A DNA stretch of 64,000 nucleotides, from positions 215,676-279,675 of the forward strand of contig NZ_SRLE01000008.1 of NCBI RefSeq assembly GCF_004745945.1. Reading direction: 5' to 3'. Below, in pieces: positions 44,300 to 54,000 of the stretch (positions are counted from its first letter, which is position 1; each line of letters begins with the position of its first letter). The position numbers and the translations under genes are program-made. Origin of the DNA: Mangrovimicrobium sediminis. GTDB taxonomy: Bacteria > Pseudomonadota > Gammaproteobacteria > Pseudomonadales > Halieaceae. The notes under the pieces are model-generated. The model saw only the letters and a program-made list of their open reading frames with translations, had not been told where the DNA came from and made no database searches.

Positions 44300-45952
44300 G
44301 TGGATGCGGGCCAGACAATGGATGTGACACTGGAGGAAAACCCGGGCGAGGTGCAACGCTGGCTGGGGGTTTTCCAGGAGGCCCGGGGCGCGGTGATGGG
44401 CCTGGCCGAGGGCGACGGCGAGTGTTTTCCCGTGGTGGTGCGGCATATCGCCGCCGGCGAACCGCTGCTGGTGGATGTCGGTTCCGTGCCCTTCGCGCGC
44501 TCGGCCTTCGAGGCACAGCGCCCGGTGCAGCTGAGCAGCTTCGGCAGCAACGCGCAGGTCACCACCTCCGCCGAGCCGCTGCTGGACCTGGCCATGGCCG
44601 AGGGCAAACTCACCGCCAAGCTGGCCTACCCGCAGGCGCTCACCGTGAAGTGGCGGCGCAACGAGTTTCGCGCCGTGCTGCGCCACGAGCTGGTGTGCAA
44701 GGTCACCCTGCGCAGCGGGCACGCGAAGGAGCCGCTGGTGGGCACCCTGCGCGATCTCTCCATGGGCGGCTGCCAGGTGGTGTTCCCGCCCCAGGCGGTC
44801 TACCTGGACGACGGTGAGGTCTCTACCTACGACCTGAACCTGAAATTCGCCGGCGGCGACGACCTCAGCATCCGCGGCATCCTGCGCCACTGCGAGATCG
44901 TGCGCGAGGACTCGCGGGTGCGCGCCGGCTTCCAGTTCGAGAGCGTGAACCACGCGCAGGATCGCCAGCTGTGGTATTTCGTGCGCGAGATCGAGCGCGA
45001 GCACGCGCGCGGTGCGCAGGAGGACCGGGAGCGCCCGGCCTCGCCCCTGTTCGCGACCGACAGTTCGGCGGCGCCGGAACCGGCGGAGGCGCCGACCCAC
45101 GCGACCTCCATGGCGCATCGGCTGTCCGCCGTCGCCACCAGCGTCGGCGTGCAATTGCGCCTGCTCAAGCAGGGTGAAAAGCTCGATGGCTCGGCGATCT
45201 CGCGCGCCGCGGACACCCTGCTACGCCTGCTCGAGGCCGATCGTGAAGAGGTTCTTTTTGCGCTGATCTGCCTGCCGGAGCAGCCGCCGGTGGTGCGTCA
45301 CGGTGTCGCCGTGGCGACGCGCCTGGCGGATATCGGCATTTCCCTGAACATCCCGCGCGACGCCCTCAAGGGCATGACCACCTGTGCCCTGTTGCACGAC
45401 CTGGGCGCCGAGCTGCGCGGCGGCGGCATGACGCCGGCGGCGCGGGCGGAGCAGGTGTTCTGTATTGCCGACCGCCTGCGCGAGGTGCGCTGGCTGTCGC
45501 CGGTGATGATCGCCGAGGTCGTGGAGCAGATCAACGAGCGCCTCGATGGCCGCGGCTATCCGCTGGGCCTGGAGGGCAACAAGCTGAGCGAACTGTCCAA
45601 GCTGGCGGCGGTGGTCAACACCATCGATGCCGCCTGTCGCATCAACCCCGAGGGCGGCGAGGAGACCTTCGGCCGGGTCGCCACGCGCCTGGCCACCCAG
45701 GAGGCGGCCTATTCCGCCAAATGGGTGAAGCTGTTCTTCGAGCGCTACGGCGCACTGCCGGTGGGCGCCCGGGTCGCCGCCCCCGACGGCGAGCGCTACT
45801 GGGTGCGGCGCCTGGACGAGTGCCGGCGCGTGGCCCAGCTGGTGCCCTGCGCAGACCAGCAGGTGCCCAGCGCGGAGCTGGTCGCGCGCAGTGTGCAGGG
45901 CGAGGCGCTGGCCGATATCGGCGAGCTGCGCGAGGTCACCGCGGGCCTGTAA
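44300..45952 (+). CDS. YcgR-like PilZ protein fused to degenerate HD-GYP domain
   Basis: A 550-residue fusion. Residues 1-115 resemble the YcgR N-terminal domain. The PilZ domain (about 116-230) has an intact c-di-GMP motif: RNEFR (R120-x3-R124) and DLSMGG (152-157). The C-terminal part (about 310-480) is HD-GYP-like. It keeps H334, the HD pair H366-D367 and DGRGYP (416-421), but the lysine after HD is Ala, the central metal-binding histidine is missing and the usual HH before ER is IN. It is probably catalytically weak or dead. The GTG at 44300 has AGGGG upstream. It lies between flagellin and fliD. Confidence 0.82.
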   Translation: MDAGQTMDVTLEENPGEVQRWLGVFQEARGAVMGLAEGDGECFPVVVRHIAAGEPLLVDVGSVPFARSAFEAQRPVQLSSFGSNAQVTTSAEPLLDLAMAEGKLTAKLAYPQALTVKWRRNEFRAVLRHELVCKVTLRSGHAKEPLVGTLRDLSMGGCQVVFPPQAVYLDDGEVSTYDLNLKFAGGDDLSIRGILRHCEIVREDSRVRAGFQFESVNHAQDRQLWYFVREIEREHARGAQEDRERPASPLFATDSSAAPEPAEAPTHATSMAHRLSAVATSVGVQLRLLKQGEKLDGSAISRAADTLLRLLEADREEVLFALICLPEQPPVVRHGVAVATRLADIGISLNIPRDALKGMTTCALLHDLGAELRGGGMTPAARAEQVFCIADRLREVRWLSPVMIAEVVEQINERLDGRGYPLGLEGNKLSELSKLAAVVNTIDAACRINPEGGEETFGRVATRLATQEAAYSAKWVKLFFERYGALPVGARVAAPDGERYWVRRLDECRRVAQLVPCADQQVPSAELVARSVQGEALADIGELREVTAGL

Positions 45953-46025
45953 ACGAGCCGCGCAACGTCCCTGCACGAGGCGCCCTCGGGGCGCCGCAGA
46001 AACGTGAAATTTATCGCAAAAAGGG

Positions 46026-46052
46026 TAAATTTCGCCCCCCCGCAGCCGATAC
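46026..46052 (+). promoter_or_regulatory. FliA (sigma-28) promoter for fliD operon
   Basis: TAAATTTC, 11 nt, GCCGATAC. It matches 6 of 8 and 7 of 8 consensus positions. It lies in the 173-nt gap before fliD, with a leader of about 65 nt, and would drive fliD, fliS, the fliT-like gene and the following genes. Confidence 0.75.
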
Positions 46053-46125
46053 CCAAAAGCAGAGCAGCTGGCCGCGCAAGCCCCCGGGCACAGGCGGTCC
46101 GCACAAGGAGTACCGGGAGAGACTT

Positions 46126-47472
46126 ATGTCCACAATCAGCGCGCTGGGAATCGGTTCAGGCCTCGACCTGAACGGCCTGCTGGACCAGCTCGAAACGGCG
46201 GAACGCGAGAAACTGGTTCCCATTGTCGAGCAGAAGAACAGCTACCAGTCGAAGATTTCCGCCTTCGGCCAGCTTCGCTCATCCCTTGCCTCGTTCCAGG
46301 CCGCGGCTGAGAAACTCAACAACAGCAGCCTGTTCGGAGGCGTCAAGAGCTCGGTGAGCGGTGACGCCCTGACCGCGGCGGCCACCAGCGGCGCCCAGCC
46401 GGGCAGCTACCAGGTCAATGTCTCGCAACTGGCACGCGCCTACAGCGTGGCCACCGCCGGCGTTGCCGACCGCGATGCGGATCTCGGCGCGGGCACTGTG
46501 AGCATCAGCCTGGCCAACGGCGACAGCCTGAGCGTGGAGCTCGGCGCCGAGGACAGCTCCCTGGAGGCACTGCGCGACGCCATCAACGAACAGGACGCCG
46601 GGGTGCGCGCCAGCATCGTCAATGACGGCGGCGACAGCCCCTACCGCCTGGTGCTCACCTCCGCCACCGAGGGCGAGGATGCGGCGATCAGCTCGGTGGA
46701 CTTCGGCGACCTGTCCGCCAGCCTGGCGCTGGACCCGGTCACCGAGGTGACCGCGCGCAACGCTGAATTCAGTGTCAACGGCGTGGATGTCACCAGCCAG
46801 ACCAACCAGGTCGAGGGCGCCCTGGAGGATATCACCCTGGTGCTGGCCGAAGAGGGCGAGGCCACGGTGACCATCAACCCGAACACCAAGGCCATCGAGG
46901 ACGCCATCACCGGCTTCGTCTCGGCCTACAACAAGCTGCAGAACAGCATTGGCGACCTGACCCGGTTCGATGCGGACAGCGGCGTTGCCGGCCAGTTGCT
47001 GGGCGACAACACGCTGCGCTCGGTGAGCACACGCCTGCGCTCGGTGTTTGTCGAGGGCGTCGAAGAGGGCGCATTGCAGCGCCTGACCGACGTCGGCATC
47101 ACGCTGCAACTGGATGGCACCCTGGAGATCGACGAGGAGGCCCTGGGCGAACTGGTCGAGACCGGCCTGTCCGACCTGCAGGACTTTTTCGCCGGCGATA
47201 GCAGCACCTCTGGCCTTGCCGGCAAGCTCGGCGGCACCCTGGATGACATGCTCGAGAGTAGCGGCCTGCTGGAAACCGCCACCGGCGGCCTGGAGTCGCG
47301 CATCGACTCGCTGGATGACCGCTACGACCGGGTCGAGCTGAGTATCGAACGCACCATGAACCGCTACCGCATGCAGTTTGCACAACTGGACAGCCTGGTG
47401 GCGAACATGAATTCGACCAGCAGCTACATCGCGCAGCAGTTCGACATCCTCAACGCACAATTGAACCAGTAA
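46126..47472 (+). CDS. fliD: Flagellar filament cap protein FliD (HAP2)
   Basis: A 448-residue cap protein. N-terminus MSTISALGIGSGLDLNGLLDQLETAEREKLVPI is characteristic. The C-terminal domain (about 220-448) includes SAYNKLQNSIGDLTRFD and the coiled end DDRYDRVELSIERTMNRYRMQFAQLDSLVANMNSTSSYIAQQFDIL. The ATG at 46126 has GGAG upstream; the reading frame extends further back but without family similarity. It leads the fliD-fliS-fliT-like operon. Confidence 0.94.
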   Translation: MSTISALGIGSGLDLNGLLDQLETAEREKLVPIVEQKNSYQSKISAFGQLRSSLASFQAAAEKLNNSSLFGGVKSSVSGDALTAAATSGAQPGSYQVNVSQLARAYSVATAGVADRDADLGAGTVSISLANGDSLSVELGAEDSSLEALRDAINEQDAGVRASIVNDGGDSPYRLVLTSATEGEDAAISSVDFGDLSASLALDPVTEVTARNAEFSVNGVDVTSQTNQVEGALEDITLVLAEEGEATVTINPNTKAIEDAITGFVSAYNKLQNSIGDLTRFDADSGVAGQLLGDNTLRSVSTRLRSVFVEGVEEGALQRLTDVGITLQLDGTLEIDEEALGELVETGLSDLQDFFAGDSSTSGLAGKLGGTLDDMLESSGLLETATGGLESRIDSLDDRYDRVELSIERTMNRYRMQFAQLDSLVANMNSTSSYIAQQFDILNAQLNQ

Positions 47473-47522
47473 CCGGTGCGTCCGGCGCACCCCAAGCCAT
47501 CCAGGTACGGCAGGAGTAAGTG

Positions 47523-47933
47523 ATGATTTCTCAATTCGGCTCAGGTAAGGGAGCCAGCGCCTACGCCAAGGTAGGCGTGGAGAGCGGCGTGATGTCCGCC
47601 GACCCGCACCACCTCATCGTGATGCTGTTCGACGGCCTGGAGACCTGCATCCGCAGCGCGCGCAGCCACCTGCTCGCCGGCAATATCGCCGGCAAGGGCG
47701 AGGCGATTTCCCGCGCCATCGATATCGTCAACCGCGGCCTGATCGCGGCGCTGGATACCGAGAAGGGCGGTGACGTGGCGGTGAACCTGGGGCGCATCTA
47801 CGAGTATGTGAGCCTGCTGCTGCTGCGCGCGAACCTGCACAACGATGCCGAGGCGCTCGATGAGGCCGAGCGCCTGATCGGCGATATCAGTTCCGCCTGG
47901 CGCGAGCTGGGCCTGCGGGAAAAGACCGGGTAA
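47523..47933 (+). CDS. fliS: Flagellin export chaperone FliS
   Basis: A 136-residue four-helix chaperone that prevents flagellin polymerisation in the cytoplasm. ASAYAKVGVESGVMSADPHHLIVMLFDGLETCIRSARSHLLAGN (about 11-55) is the family core. The ATG at 47523 has AGGAG six bases upstream. It follows fliD by 50 nt and precedes the FliT-like gene by 4 nt. Confidence 0.94.
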   Translation: MISQFGSGKGASAYAKVGVESGVMSADPHHLIVMLFDGLETCIRSARSHLLAGNIAGKGEAISRAIDIVNRGLIAALDTEKGGDVAVNLGRIYEYVSLLLLRANLHNDAEALDEAERLIGDISSAWRELGLREKTG

Positions 47934-47937
47934 GACC

Positions 47938-48321
47938 ATGCAACAACAGATGGACTGGATCGACGACGCCCTGGGCGAGCAGACACTGGCGCTCTACGAC
48001 GACCTGCGCCTGAGTTCCCGGCGTATGCTCAACCGCGCCGAACAGCGCTGCTGGGCGAGCCTGGCCGACGAGGAAGTGGAGTTCTTCAAGGCCTACGAGC
48101 GCATCATGGAGAACGAGAGCGTCATCGATTACAGCGAGGAACAACTGCAGCGCCGCGAGCGCATGCTCGGCGAAATCTTCGACGGCGTGCAGCGCACCCG
48201 CGGCCTGCTCAGCTCACGACAAACGGAACTGTCCAGGGAAATGGCCCACGAGGCGCTGCCCTTTCGCACGCGCTACTCCACCGCCGGCGGTCATCTGGGG
48301 GCCCGTGTCCTGGTGAACTGA
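47938..48321 (+). CDS. FliT-like small helical protein
   Basis: A 127-residue, mostly helical, charged protein directly after fliS, in the position of fliT. FliT in enterobacteria chaperones FliD and inhibits FlhDC, which would be fitting with flhDC only 2 kb downstream. Sequence similarity to FliT is not evident by eye; helices span about 1-90. The next gene starts immediately after its TGA. The call is by position and length only. Confidence 0.6.
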   Translation: MQQQMDWIDDALGEQTLALYDDLRLSSRRMLNRAEQRCWASLADEEVEFFKAYERIMENESVIDYSEEQLQRRERMLGEIFDGVQRTRGLLSSRQTELSREMAHEALPFRTRYSTAGGHLGARVLVN

Positions 48322-49569
48322 ATGAGCGGGCTGACGCCGATATTGGACACCCTGCTCACCCAGGTGCTGGGGCGGCGTGCCGACGTGCAGACCGCGGCCT
48401 TCCGCGCGGCGGAACAGGCCGTGGGCGAGGTGCGTCCCGGCGCGCCGGCGCGACCGGTGGAAAGCGATTCGCGTCTCGACCCGCGCGTGCTGGACCCGCG
48501 CCTGGCCGGACCGCGTGGTGCCGAGGCGAAGGATGCGTCATCGCGTGTCGGCCAACCCCCTGCCGGCGCTGCCGAAAACACCCCCGCTCGCGGTGCCGAG
48601 CGCCTCGCCGAGCGCGCCAGCGTCACCGAGTTGAGTACCTCCGCAAGAATCATCTCACGCCTGCTGCAACCGGCGCGCGGCGACCTGCCGTCGGTCATCC
48701 GGGCGCCGGGCCAGCTGCTCGACCCCGCCGCGGGCGAGCCGCGCGCGGACCAGCTCGCCCAGCGCCTGGGGCAGAGCATTCGCAGCAGCGGCCTGTTTTA
48801 CGAATCCCATCTCAACCAGTGGTTCCAGGGCAAGCTGCCGGCGTCGGAGCTGGCCCGCGAGCCGCAGATGCGCCTGTTGCCGGCCCCCGCCGCTGCCGCG
48901 CGCGAGGCCGCGCCGCAATCCAGCGTGCCCGGTGAGGGCGGCGTGCGCGTGACGCTGGAATCGCCGCGCGGGGCGCTGCCGGCGAGTCCCGGTACCGCCG
49001 CGACGTCCACCGCGCCGGATGTCGCGCCCGAGGGGCCGGCGAAGATCGTCGCGAATTCCGCCCGCGAGGCGCTGGCGCGGCTGGTGGAATTCGACCTCGA
49101 GCTGCCCGCGGACAGCCCGTCCCGGGACACCAGGCTGGCGCCGGAAGCGCAGGAGCGCATCCAGTCCATCGTGCGTCACCAGCTGGAAATGCTCGGCACG
49201 CCGGTGCTGAAGTGGGAGGGCGAGGTCAGCAACGGTTTCCTCATGTTCATGGAGATCACCCTGCCGCAGTACGACCCGGAGGACGGCGTGGAGCGCGACG
49301 CCGACGGCCAGCGCCAGCGCGAGGCCGCCGGCCAGTGGTCGACCAACATCGAGCTGGAACTGCCGCTGCTCGGCGAAGTCGCGATTTCCCTGCGCCACTC
49401 GCCCGGCGCCCTGGCGATGGACATCGCCACGGCGCAGGAGGATACCGCCGAATTGCTGCGCCGCGAGGCCGACCAGGTGATACAGCGGCTCGAGGCGATG
49501 GGCTTCGCCGCCCCCGCGGTGCGCGTGGTGGTCGCCAGCCAGGAGGACGCCGATGGCTGGGCCAAGTGA
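48322..49569 (+). CDS. Second FliK-like hook-length control protein
   Basis: A 415-residue protein with a Pro/Ala/Arg-rich N-terminal half and a C-terminal Flg_hook-like domain (about 280-405): IQSIVRHQLEMLGTPVLKWEGEVSNGFLMFMEITLPQY, then ELPLLGEVAISLRHSPGALAMDIATAQEDTAELLRREADQVIQRLEAMGF. It resembles the C-terminal part of FliK and the Bacillus YlqG type. It overlaps the next gene, a free-standing FlhB C-terminal domain, by 17 nt. The pairing suggests the two interact as FliK and FlhB do. It lies in the late fliD operon, unlike the main fliK. Confidence 0.75.
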   Translation: MSGLTPILDTLLTQVLGRRADVQTAAFRAAEQAVGEVRPGAPARPVESDSRLDPRVLDPRLAGPRGAEAKDASSRVGQPPAGAAENTPARGAERLAERASVTELSTSARIISRLLQPARGDLPSVIRAPGQLLDPAAGEPRADQLAQRLGQSIRSSGLFYESHLNQWFQGKLPASELAREPQMRLLPAPAAAAREAAPQSSVPGEGGVRVTLESPRGALPASPGTAATSTAPDVAPEGPAKIVANSAREALARLVEFDLELPADSPSRDTRLAPEAQERIQSIVRHQLEMLGTPVLKWEGEVSNGFLMFMEITLPQYDPEDGVERDADGQRQREAAGQWSTNIELELPLLGEVAISLRHSPGALAMDIATAQEDTAELLRREADQVIQRLEAMGFAAPAVRVVVASQEDADGWAK

Positions 49570-49879
49570 CGACCAGCGCCCGCGCAGTGCGGTGGCGCTG
49601 CGCTACGACGCCGCGCGCGACAACGCGCCGCGGGTGGTGGCGCAGGGCTACGGCGAACTGGCCGAGCGCATTATCGAGGAGGCCCGGCGCCACGGCGTGT
49701 TCGTGCACGACTCGCCGGAACTGGTCGGCCTGCTCATGAACCTCGACCTCGACGAGGTGATTCCCCCCGAACTGTACCTGGTGGTCGCGGAACTGCTGGT
49801 GTGGCTGTCCTCGCTGGAGCGCGGCGAGGCCGAGGCGCTGGCGCCGGGCCAGATCCTGGTGCAGGACGAGGCCGGCTGA
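49553..49879 (+). CDS. Free-standing FlhB C-terminal-like protein (FlhX/YlqH type)
   Basis: A 108-residue protein matching only the cytoplasmic C-terminal domain of FlhB/YscU, the export-specificity switch. SAVALRYDAARDNAPRVVAQGYGELAERIIEEARRHGVFVHDSPELVGLLMNLDLDEVIPPELYLVVAELLVWL follows the FlhB order. The autocleavage NPTH motif is not present (the corresponding stretch is absent), so it would not self-cleave. No membrane helices occur. It overlaps the FliK-like gene by 17 nt. Confidence 0.85.
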   Translation: MAGPSDDQRPRSAVALRYDAARDNAPRVVAQGYGELAERIIEEARRHGVFVHDSPELVGLLMNLDLDEVIPPELYLVVAELLVWLSSLERGEAEALAPGQILVQDEAG

Positions 49880-50127
49880 CCCCCGCCGCCGCGCGCCCTG
49901 CGCTGCCCGAATGCGCAATCTGCAAGCCGGTTATCAGTTTGGGCATGCGCCCGGCGGGCACTGCCGGCAACCGTTGCGCCGCGCAGCCTGCCAAGCTAAA
50001 GTGGCGAAAAAGAAGCCACAATAACCACCGTAGCACCGCGACGACCGGGAAGTCTGTCTGGCTTGAAACGCAGGAGCGGGAATGGCCGTATTGTACCTCG
50101 TTGTCACCGCGTTCGGCAGGAACACGC

Positions 50128-50439
50128 ATGCTGGACAGTGAGACGTTGAATGAAATCCAGGAGCTGAACATGACGTACCTGCTCCTGGCCAAGCAACTCC
50201 TCTCTGAAGATCGCGAGGCGGGCATTTTCCGGCTTGGCGTTACCGAGGAGGTGGCTGACTACATCCTCTCCCTGTCCGCCAAGAAACTCGCCCAGATCTC
50301 CCGCACCAGCCAGTTCATCTGCACCCTGCGCATCGAGGATGTCGCAGAACTCGAGGCCACCGTCGCCAGTCACCGCGACTACCTCGCCACCCCGAGCCAC
50401 CAGGCAATGCTGCTGGCTTCCAAGGCAGCCAAGGGCTGA
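50128..50439 (+). CDS. flhD: Flagellar master regulator subunit FlhD
   Basis: A 103-residue FlhD, which with FlhC forms the FlhD4C2 activator of class II flagellar promoters. The motif MTYLLLAKQLLSEDREAGIFRLGVTEEVADYILSLSAKKLAQI (about 14-56) aligns well with E. coli FlhD, as does the length. The ATG at 50128 has AGG seven bases upstream. The 248-nt gap before it contains no clear terminator and only a weak 5-bp hairpin at 50001-50019. I could not find a well-spaced sigma-70 promoter. Confidence 0.9.
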   Translation: MLDSETLNEIQELNMTYLLLAKQLLSEDREAGIFRLGVTEEVADYILSLSAKKLAQISRTSQFICTLRIEDVAELEATVASHRDYLATPSHQAMLLASKAAKG

Positions 50440-50461
50440 AACCCCTGGGCTGGCGCGCGCC

Positions 50462-50989
50462 ATGACCACCAAGAACATCGCCGAGGAAGCCCGCCAGGTG
50501 CAGATGTGCATCGAGCTGATCGACCTCGGCGCCCGCCTGCAGGTGCTCGAGGTGGAGTCCGATTTAAGCCGCGGGCGCCTGCTCAAGCTGTACAAGGAAG
50601 TGCGCGGCGAATCGCCGCCCAAGGGCATGCTGCCGTTCTCCGCGGACTGGTTCCTGACCTGGATGCCGAACATCCACGCCTCGCTGTTTTTCAATATCTA
50701 CCGCACCATCCACGCCATCAGCCACGCCGAGCGTATCGACGATTTCATCAAGGCCTATCGGCTGTACCTGGAGCAGCTGTCGCTGGACAAGCTGGAACCG
50801 GTGCTGTCGCTGACCCGGGCCTGGACCCTGCTGCGTTTCTACGAGAGCGAGATTCTCGACCTGGCCACCTGCGAAAGCTGCGGCGCCGACTACATTCGTC
50901 ACGCCCAGGACCTCAAGCAGGGATTCGTGTGCGGGATCTGCCAGCCGCCCTCGCGCGCCGGCAAGACGCTCAAGGGCCCAGAGGACTAA
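50462..50989 (+). CDS. flhC: Flagellar master regulator subunit FlhC
   Basis: A 175-residue FlhC. The body includes IELIDLGARLQVLEVESDLSRGRLLKLYKEVRGESPPKGMLPFSADWFLTWMPNIHASLF, very close to enterobacterial FlhC. The four zinc ligands are present as C-x2-C (ATCESCGADY) and C-x2-C (FVCGICQPP). The start at 50462 is 22 nt after flhD. FlhC supplies most of the DNA contacts in the complex. Confidence 0.93.
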   Translation: MTTKNIAEEARQVQMCIELIDLGARLQVLEVESDLSRGRLLKLYKEVRGESPPKGMLPFSADWFLTWMPNIHASLFFNIYRTIHAISHAERIDDFIKAYRLYLEQLSLDKLEPVLSLTRAWTLLRFYESEILDLATCESCGADYIRHAQDLKQGFVCGICQPPSRAGKTLKGPED

Positions 50990-51003
50990 AAAAGCGGAAT
51001 GGT

Positions 51004-51043
51004 GAGTGTGCGGCTGCCCGCCCGGGAGGCGGGTGCCGCACTC
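51004..51043. terminator. Large hairpin between convergent flhC and the GGDEF-EAL gene
   Basis: GAGTG...CGGC...CCCGCC pairs with GGCGGG...GCCGCACTC around a short CGGGA loop, with small bulges. It spans the end of the minus-strand gene. On the minus strand a T6 run follows about 10 nt later. It probably limits convergent transcription. Confidence 0.4.
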
Positions 51044-54000
51044 AGCTGTTGCCGGTCTGGCGGTTGACCGCGCCGTGCAGCCAGTAGACGTTGTTGGCCT
51101 CGCGGCGCCAGGCGTCCGGCCAGTCGTAGTGCTGCACCCACTCCATGAACTGCTCTGCCGGCAGCGGCGGCTGGATACCGTAGCCCTGGCCATACTCGCA
51201 ACCCATGCGCAGCAGCATCAGGCCGTGGTCGTCGGTTTCCACGCCCTCGGCGATCACCTTGCGGCCGAAGGCCTGGGCGAGGTTGATCACGCCCTCCACC
51301 AGCGAGCGGCTCTCGGCGTCGGTGGGCATGTCGATGATGAACGAGCGGTCGATCTTCAGCGTGTTCGAGGGCAGCTGCTTGAGGTAGGTCAGCGAGGCGT
51401 AGCCGGTACCGAAGTCGTCCAGTGACACCGCCACGCCCAGTTCCTGGCACTCCTTGATCACCCGGGTCACCGTGTCCAGGTCGGTGAGGGCGGTGGATTC
51501 CAGGATCTCCAGTTCGAGCATCGCCGGTGCCACCCCGGGCTGGGCGGCCAGGGCCTGCTGCACATCGCTGACGAAATTCGGGCTCTGCAGGTAGCCGCCG
51601 TCGATGTTGACGCTGACCGGGATGTCCAGGCCGTGCTGCTGGAAGATGGCGACCTGCTGCAGCGCCTCGCGGATCACCCAGCGGTCGATGGCCTCGGCCT
51701 GGGCGGTGCCCTCGACCAGCGGCAGGAAGCGTGCCGGTGCCAGCAGGCCCTCCTCGGGGTGCTGCCAGCGCACCAGGGCCTCGGCACCGATCACCTCGCC
51801 GCTGCGCATGTTCACCTTCGGCTGGTAGTACAGTACGAACTCGTTGTCCTGTACCGCGTACTCGATGCGCTGCACCTGGCGGCGGCGCGAGTGCTCGACC
51901 TTGCGCTTCTCGATGTCGAACATCTCGAAGCGGTCGCGGCCGTTTTCCTTGGCCAGGTACATGGCCTGGTTGGCGTGGCGCAGCAGGCTGTCCGGGTCGC
52001 CGTCGTCGCGCGGGTAGAGGGAGATGCCCATGCTGGCCGAGAGGTAGACCTTGTGCCGGTCGCTCAGCGTGTAGGTGCCGCGCACGCCGCACAGGATGCG
52101 GTCGGCATGCGCCTGGCACTCGTTGAGGTCGAGCAGTTCGTTGAGTACCACCGCGAACTCGTCGCCGCCGATGCGTGCCACGTAGTCGGAGGGCCGGGCC
52201 AGCGATTTGAGCTTGTTCGCCACCAGGGTGAGCAGTTCGTCGCCCATGGTCTGGCCGAGGCGCTCGTTGGTGGCGTTGAAGCCGTCCACGTCGATATAGC
52301 AGATCGCCATGGCGCGTCCGAACAGCTGGGCGCGGCCCATGCTGGCGTGCAGGTCCTTGTGCAACTGGGCGCGGTTGGGCAGGCCGGTGAGGTGGTCGGT
52401 ACAGGCGATTTTTTCCAGGCGATGTTTCTGCTCGACGCTCTCGGTGACGTCGGTGACGACCGCCACATAGCACTTGGGCTTGCCGTGGGCATCGCGAATG
52501 GTGGCGATGCGCTCGCGCGCCGCGAACAGCTCGCCGTCGCGGGTCTTGTTCCACACCTTGCCCTGCCAGTAGCCCTCGCGGCGCAGCTTGCGCAGCAATT
52601 CGCGGTAGAACTCGTTGTCGTTGCCGTCGGCCTTGAGGATGCGCGGCGACTGGCCCATCACCTCCTCCTTGCGGTAGCCGGTGATGGCGGTGAATACCGG
52701 GTTGACGTCGATGATGCGGAACTTGTCGTCCATGATGATCAGCGCGTCGGAGATGTTCTCCCAGGCGGTGCGTACCACCTGGCTCTGGTCCTCGCGCCGG
52801 GCGCGGTCGCTGATATCGTGCAGGATCGAGGTGTAGCCAACCGGGCGGTTGTGCTTGTCACGCTCGCAGATCATGCTCGACTCGATCATGCGGGTGACGC
52901 CGTCGCTGCCGGTGACGCGGAAGGTATAGGTACTCTCGTGGGGAATCATGTCGTCGGACTGGTGCGCCCCCATCATCTTCTGGATGTCTTCCGGGTGCAC
53001 GTTGGCGAGGGTCGATTCCAGGGTCAGCAGGCCGGTGCTGGACATGCCCAGCAGCTTGCGCGCGACGTCGTCGATCTTGATTTCCTTGGTTTTGCTGTAG
53101 TACTCGATGATGCCGATGCTCGCACTGGCCTGCGCGCAGCTCAGGCGGTCGTTGCTGCGGCGCAGCGCCAGGTTGATCGCCGCGGACTCGCGCAGGGCCC
53201 GGTCACGCTGCCCGGTGATGGCCACCACCAGCGCAAACAGGATGAAGTCGAAGAGCAGCGCCCCGCCGGCGACCCAGTAGGGGTTGCGCGTACCCATCAG
53301 CTCGTCGAAATTCCCGTTGCTGCGCAGGTCCAGCAGCCACTCGCGGCCGGCAACCTCAACGGAGGTGCGGCTGTTGCGCGCGCCGCTGGCGGCTGCCTCC
53401 CAGTTCTCCGAGGTGAACAGGACCTGCCGGCCATCGTCCATCGCCGCATCCTGGACGCGGATTTCCAGCGCCGGCTGCGGGGCGCGCAACAGGCTGGCGA
53501 ACAGGTCGGAGGCGCGAAACGGCGTATAGACGAAACCGAGCAGGGCCTCCCGCCGCTCGGCGAGGCTGGCGGGCAGGTCACCGGTGCGGTAGACCGGCAG
53601 GAAGGCGATCACGCCGGGCGCGCTTTCCTCGACTGTTGCGTGCAGGGCCTTGACCGGTCCGGAGACCGCCAGTGCCCCGCTGTCGCGGGCGCGGTCCATG
53701 GCCTCGCGCAGTAGCGGGTCCGAGTACATGTCGTAGCCGAATACCCTGCGGTTGCGCCAGTCCATCGGCTCCATGTATATGATGGTGCTGTAGCGGTCGC
53801 GGGCGCCGGCCGGCGTGACGCGGAAGTCCGGGAAACCCTCGCCGCGGACCCTGTCGACCATCTGCGGTACTTCCTCCGGCAGCATCACCTGGGCGAAGCC
53901 TATCGAGGCCAGGTCCGGGTAGCGGTGGCTGAGGTCCATGGCGGTGACGAAGGAGGCCCACTCGCGGCGCTCCGGTACCCGCTCCAGGGTATCGAACAGC

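Noticed and set aside
50047..50080. TTGAAA with TATTGT upstream of flhD as a sigma-70 promoter
   Set aside because: Spacing is 20 nt, too long, and the -10 is weak.
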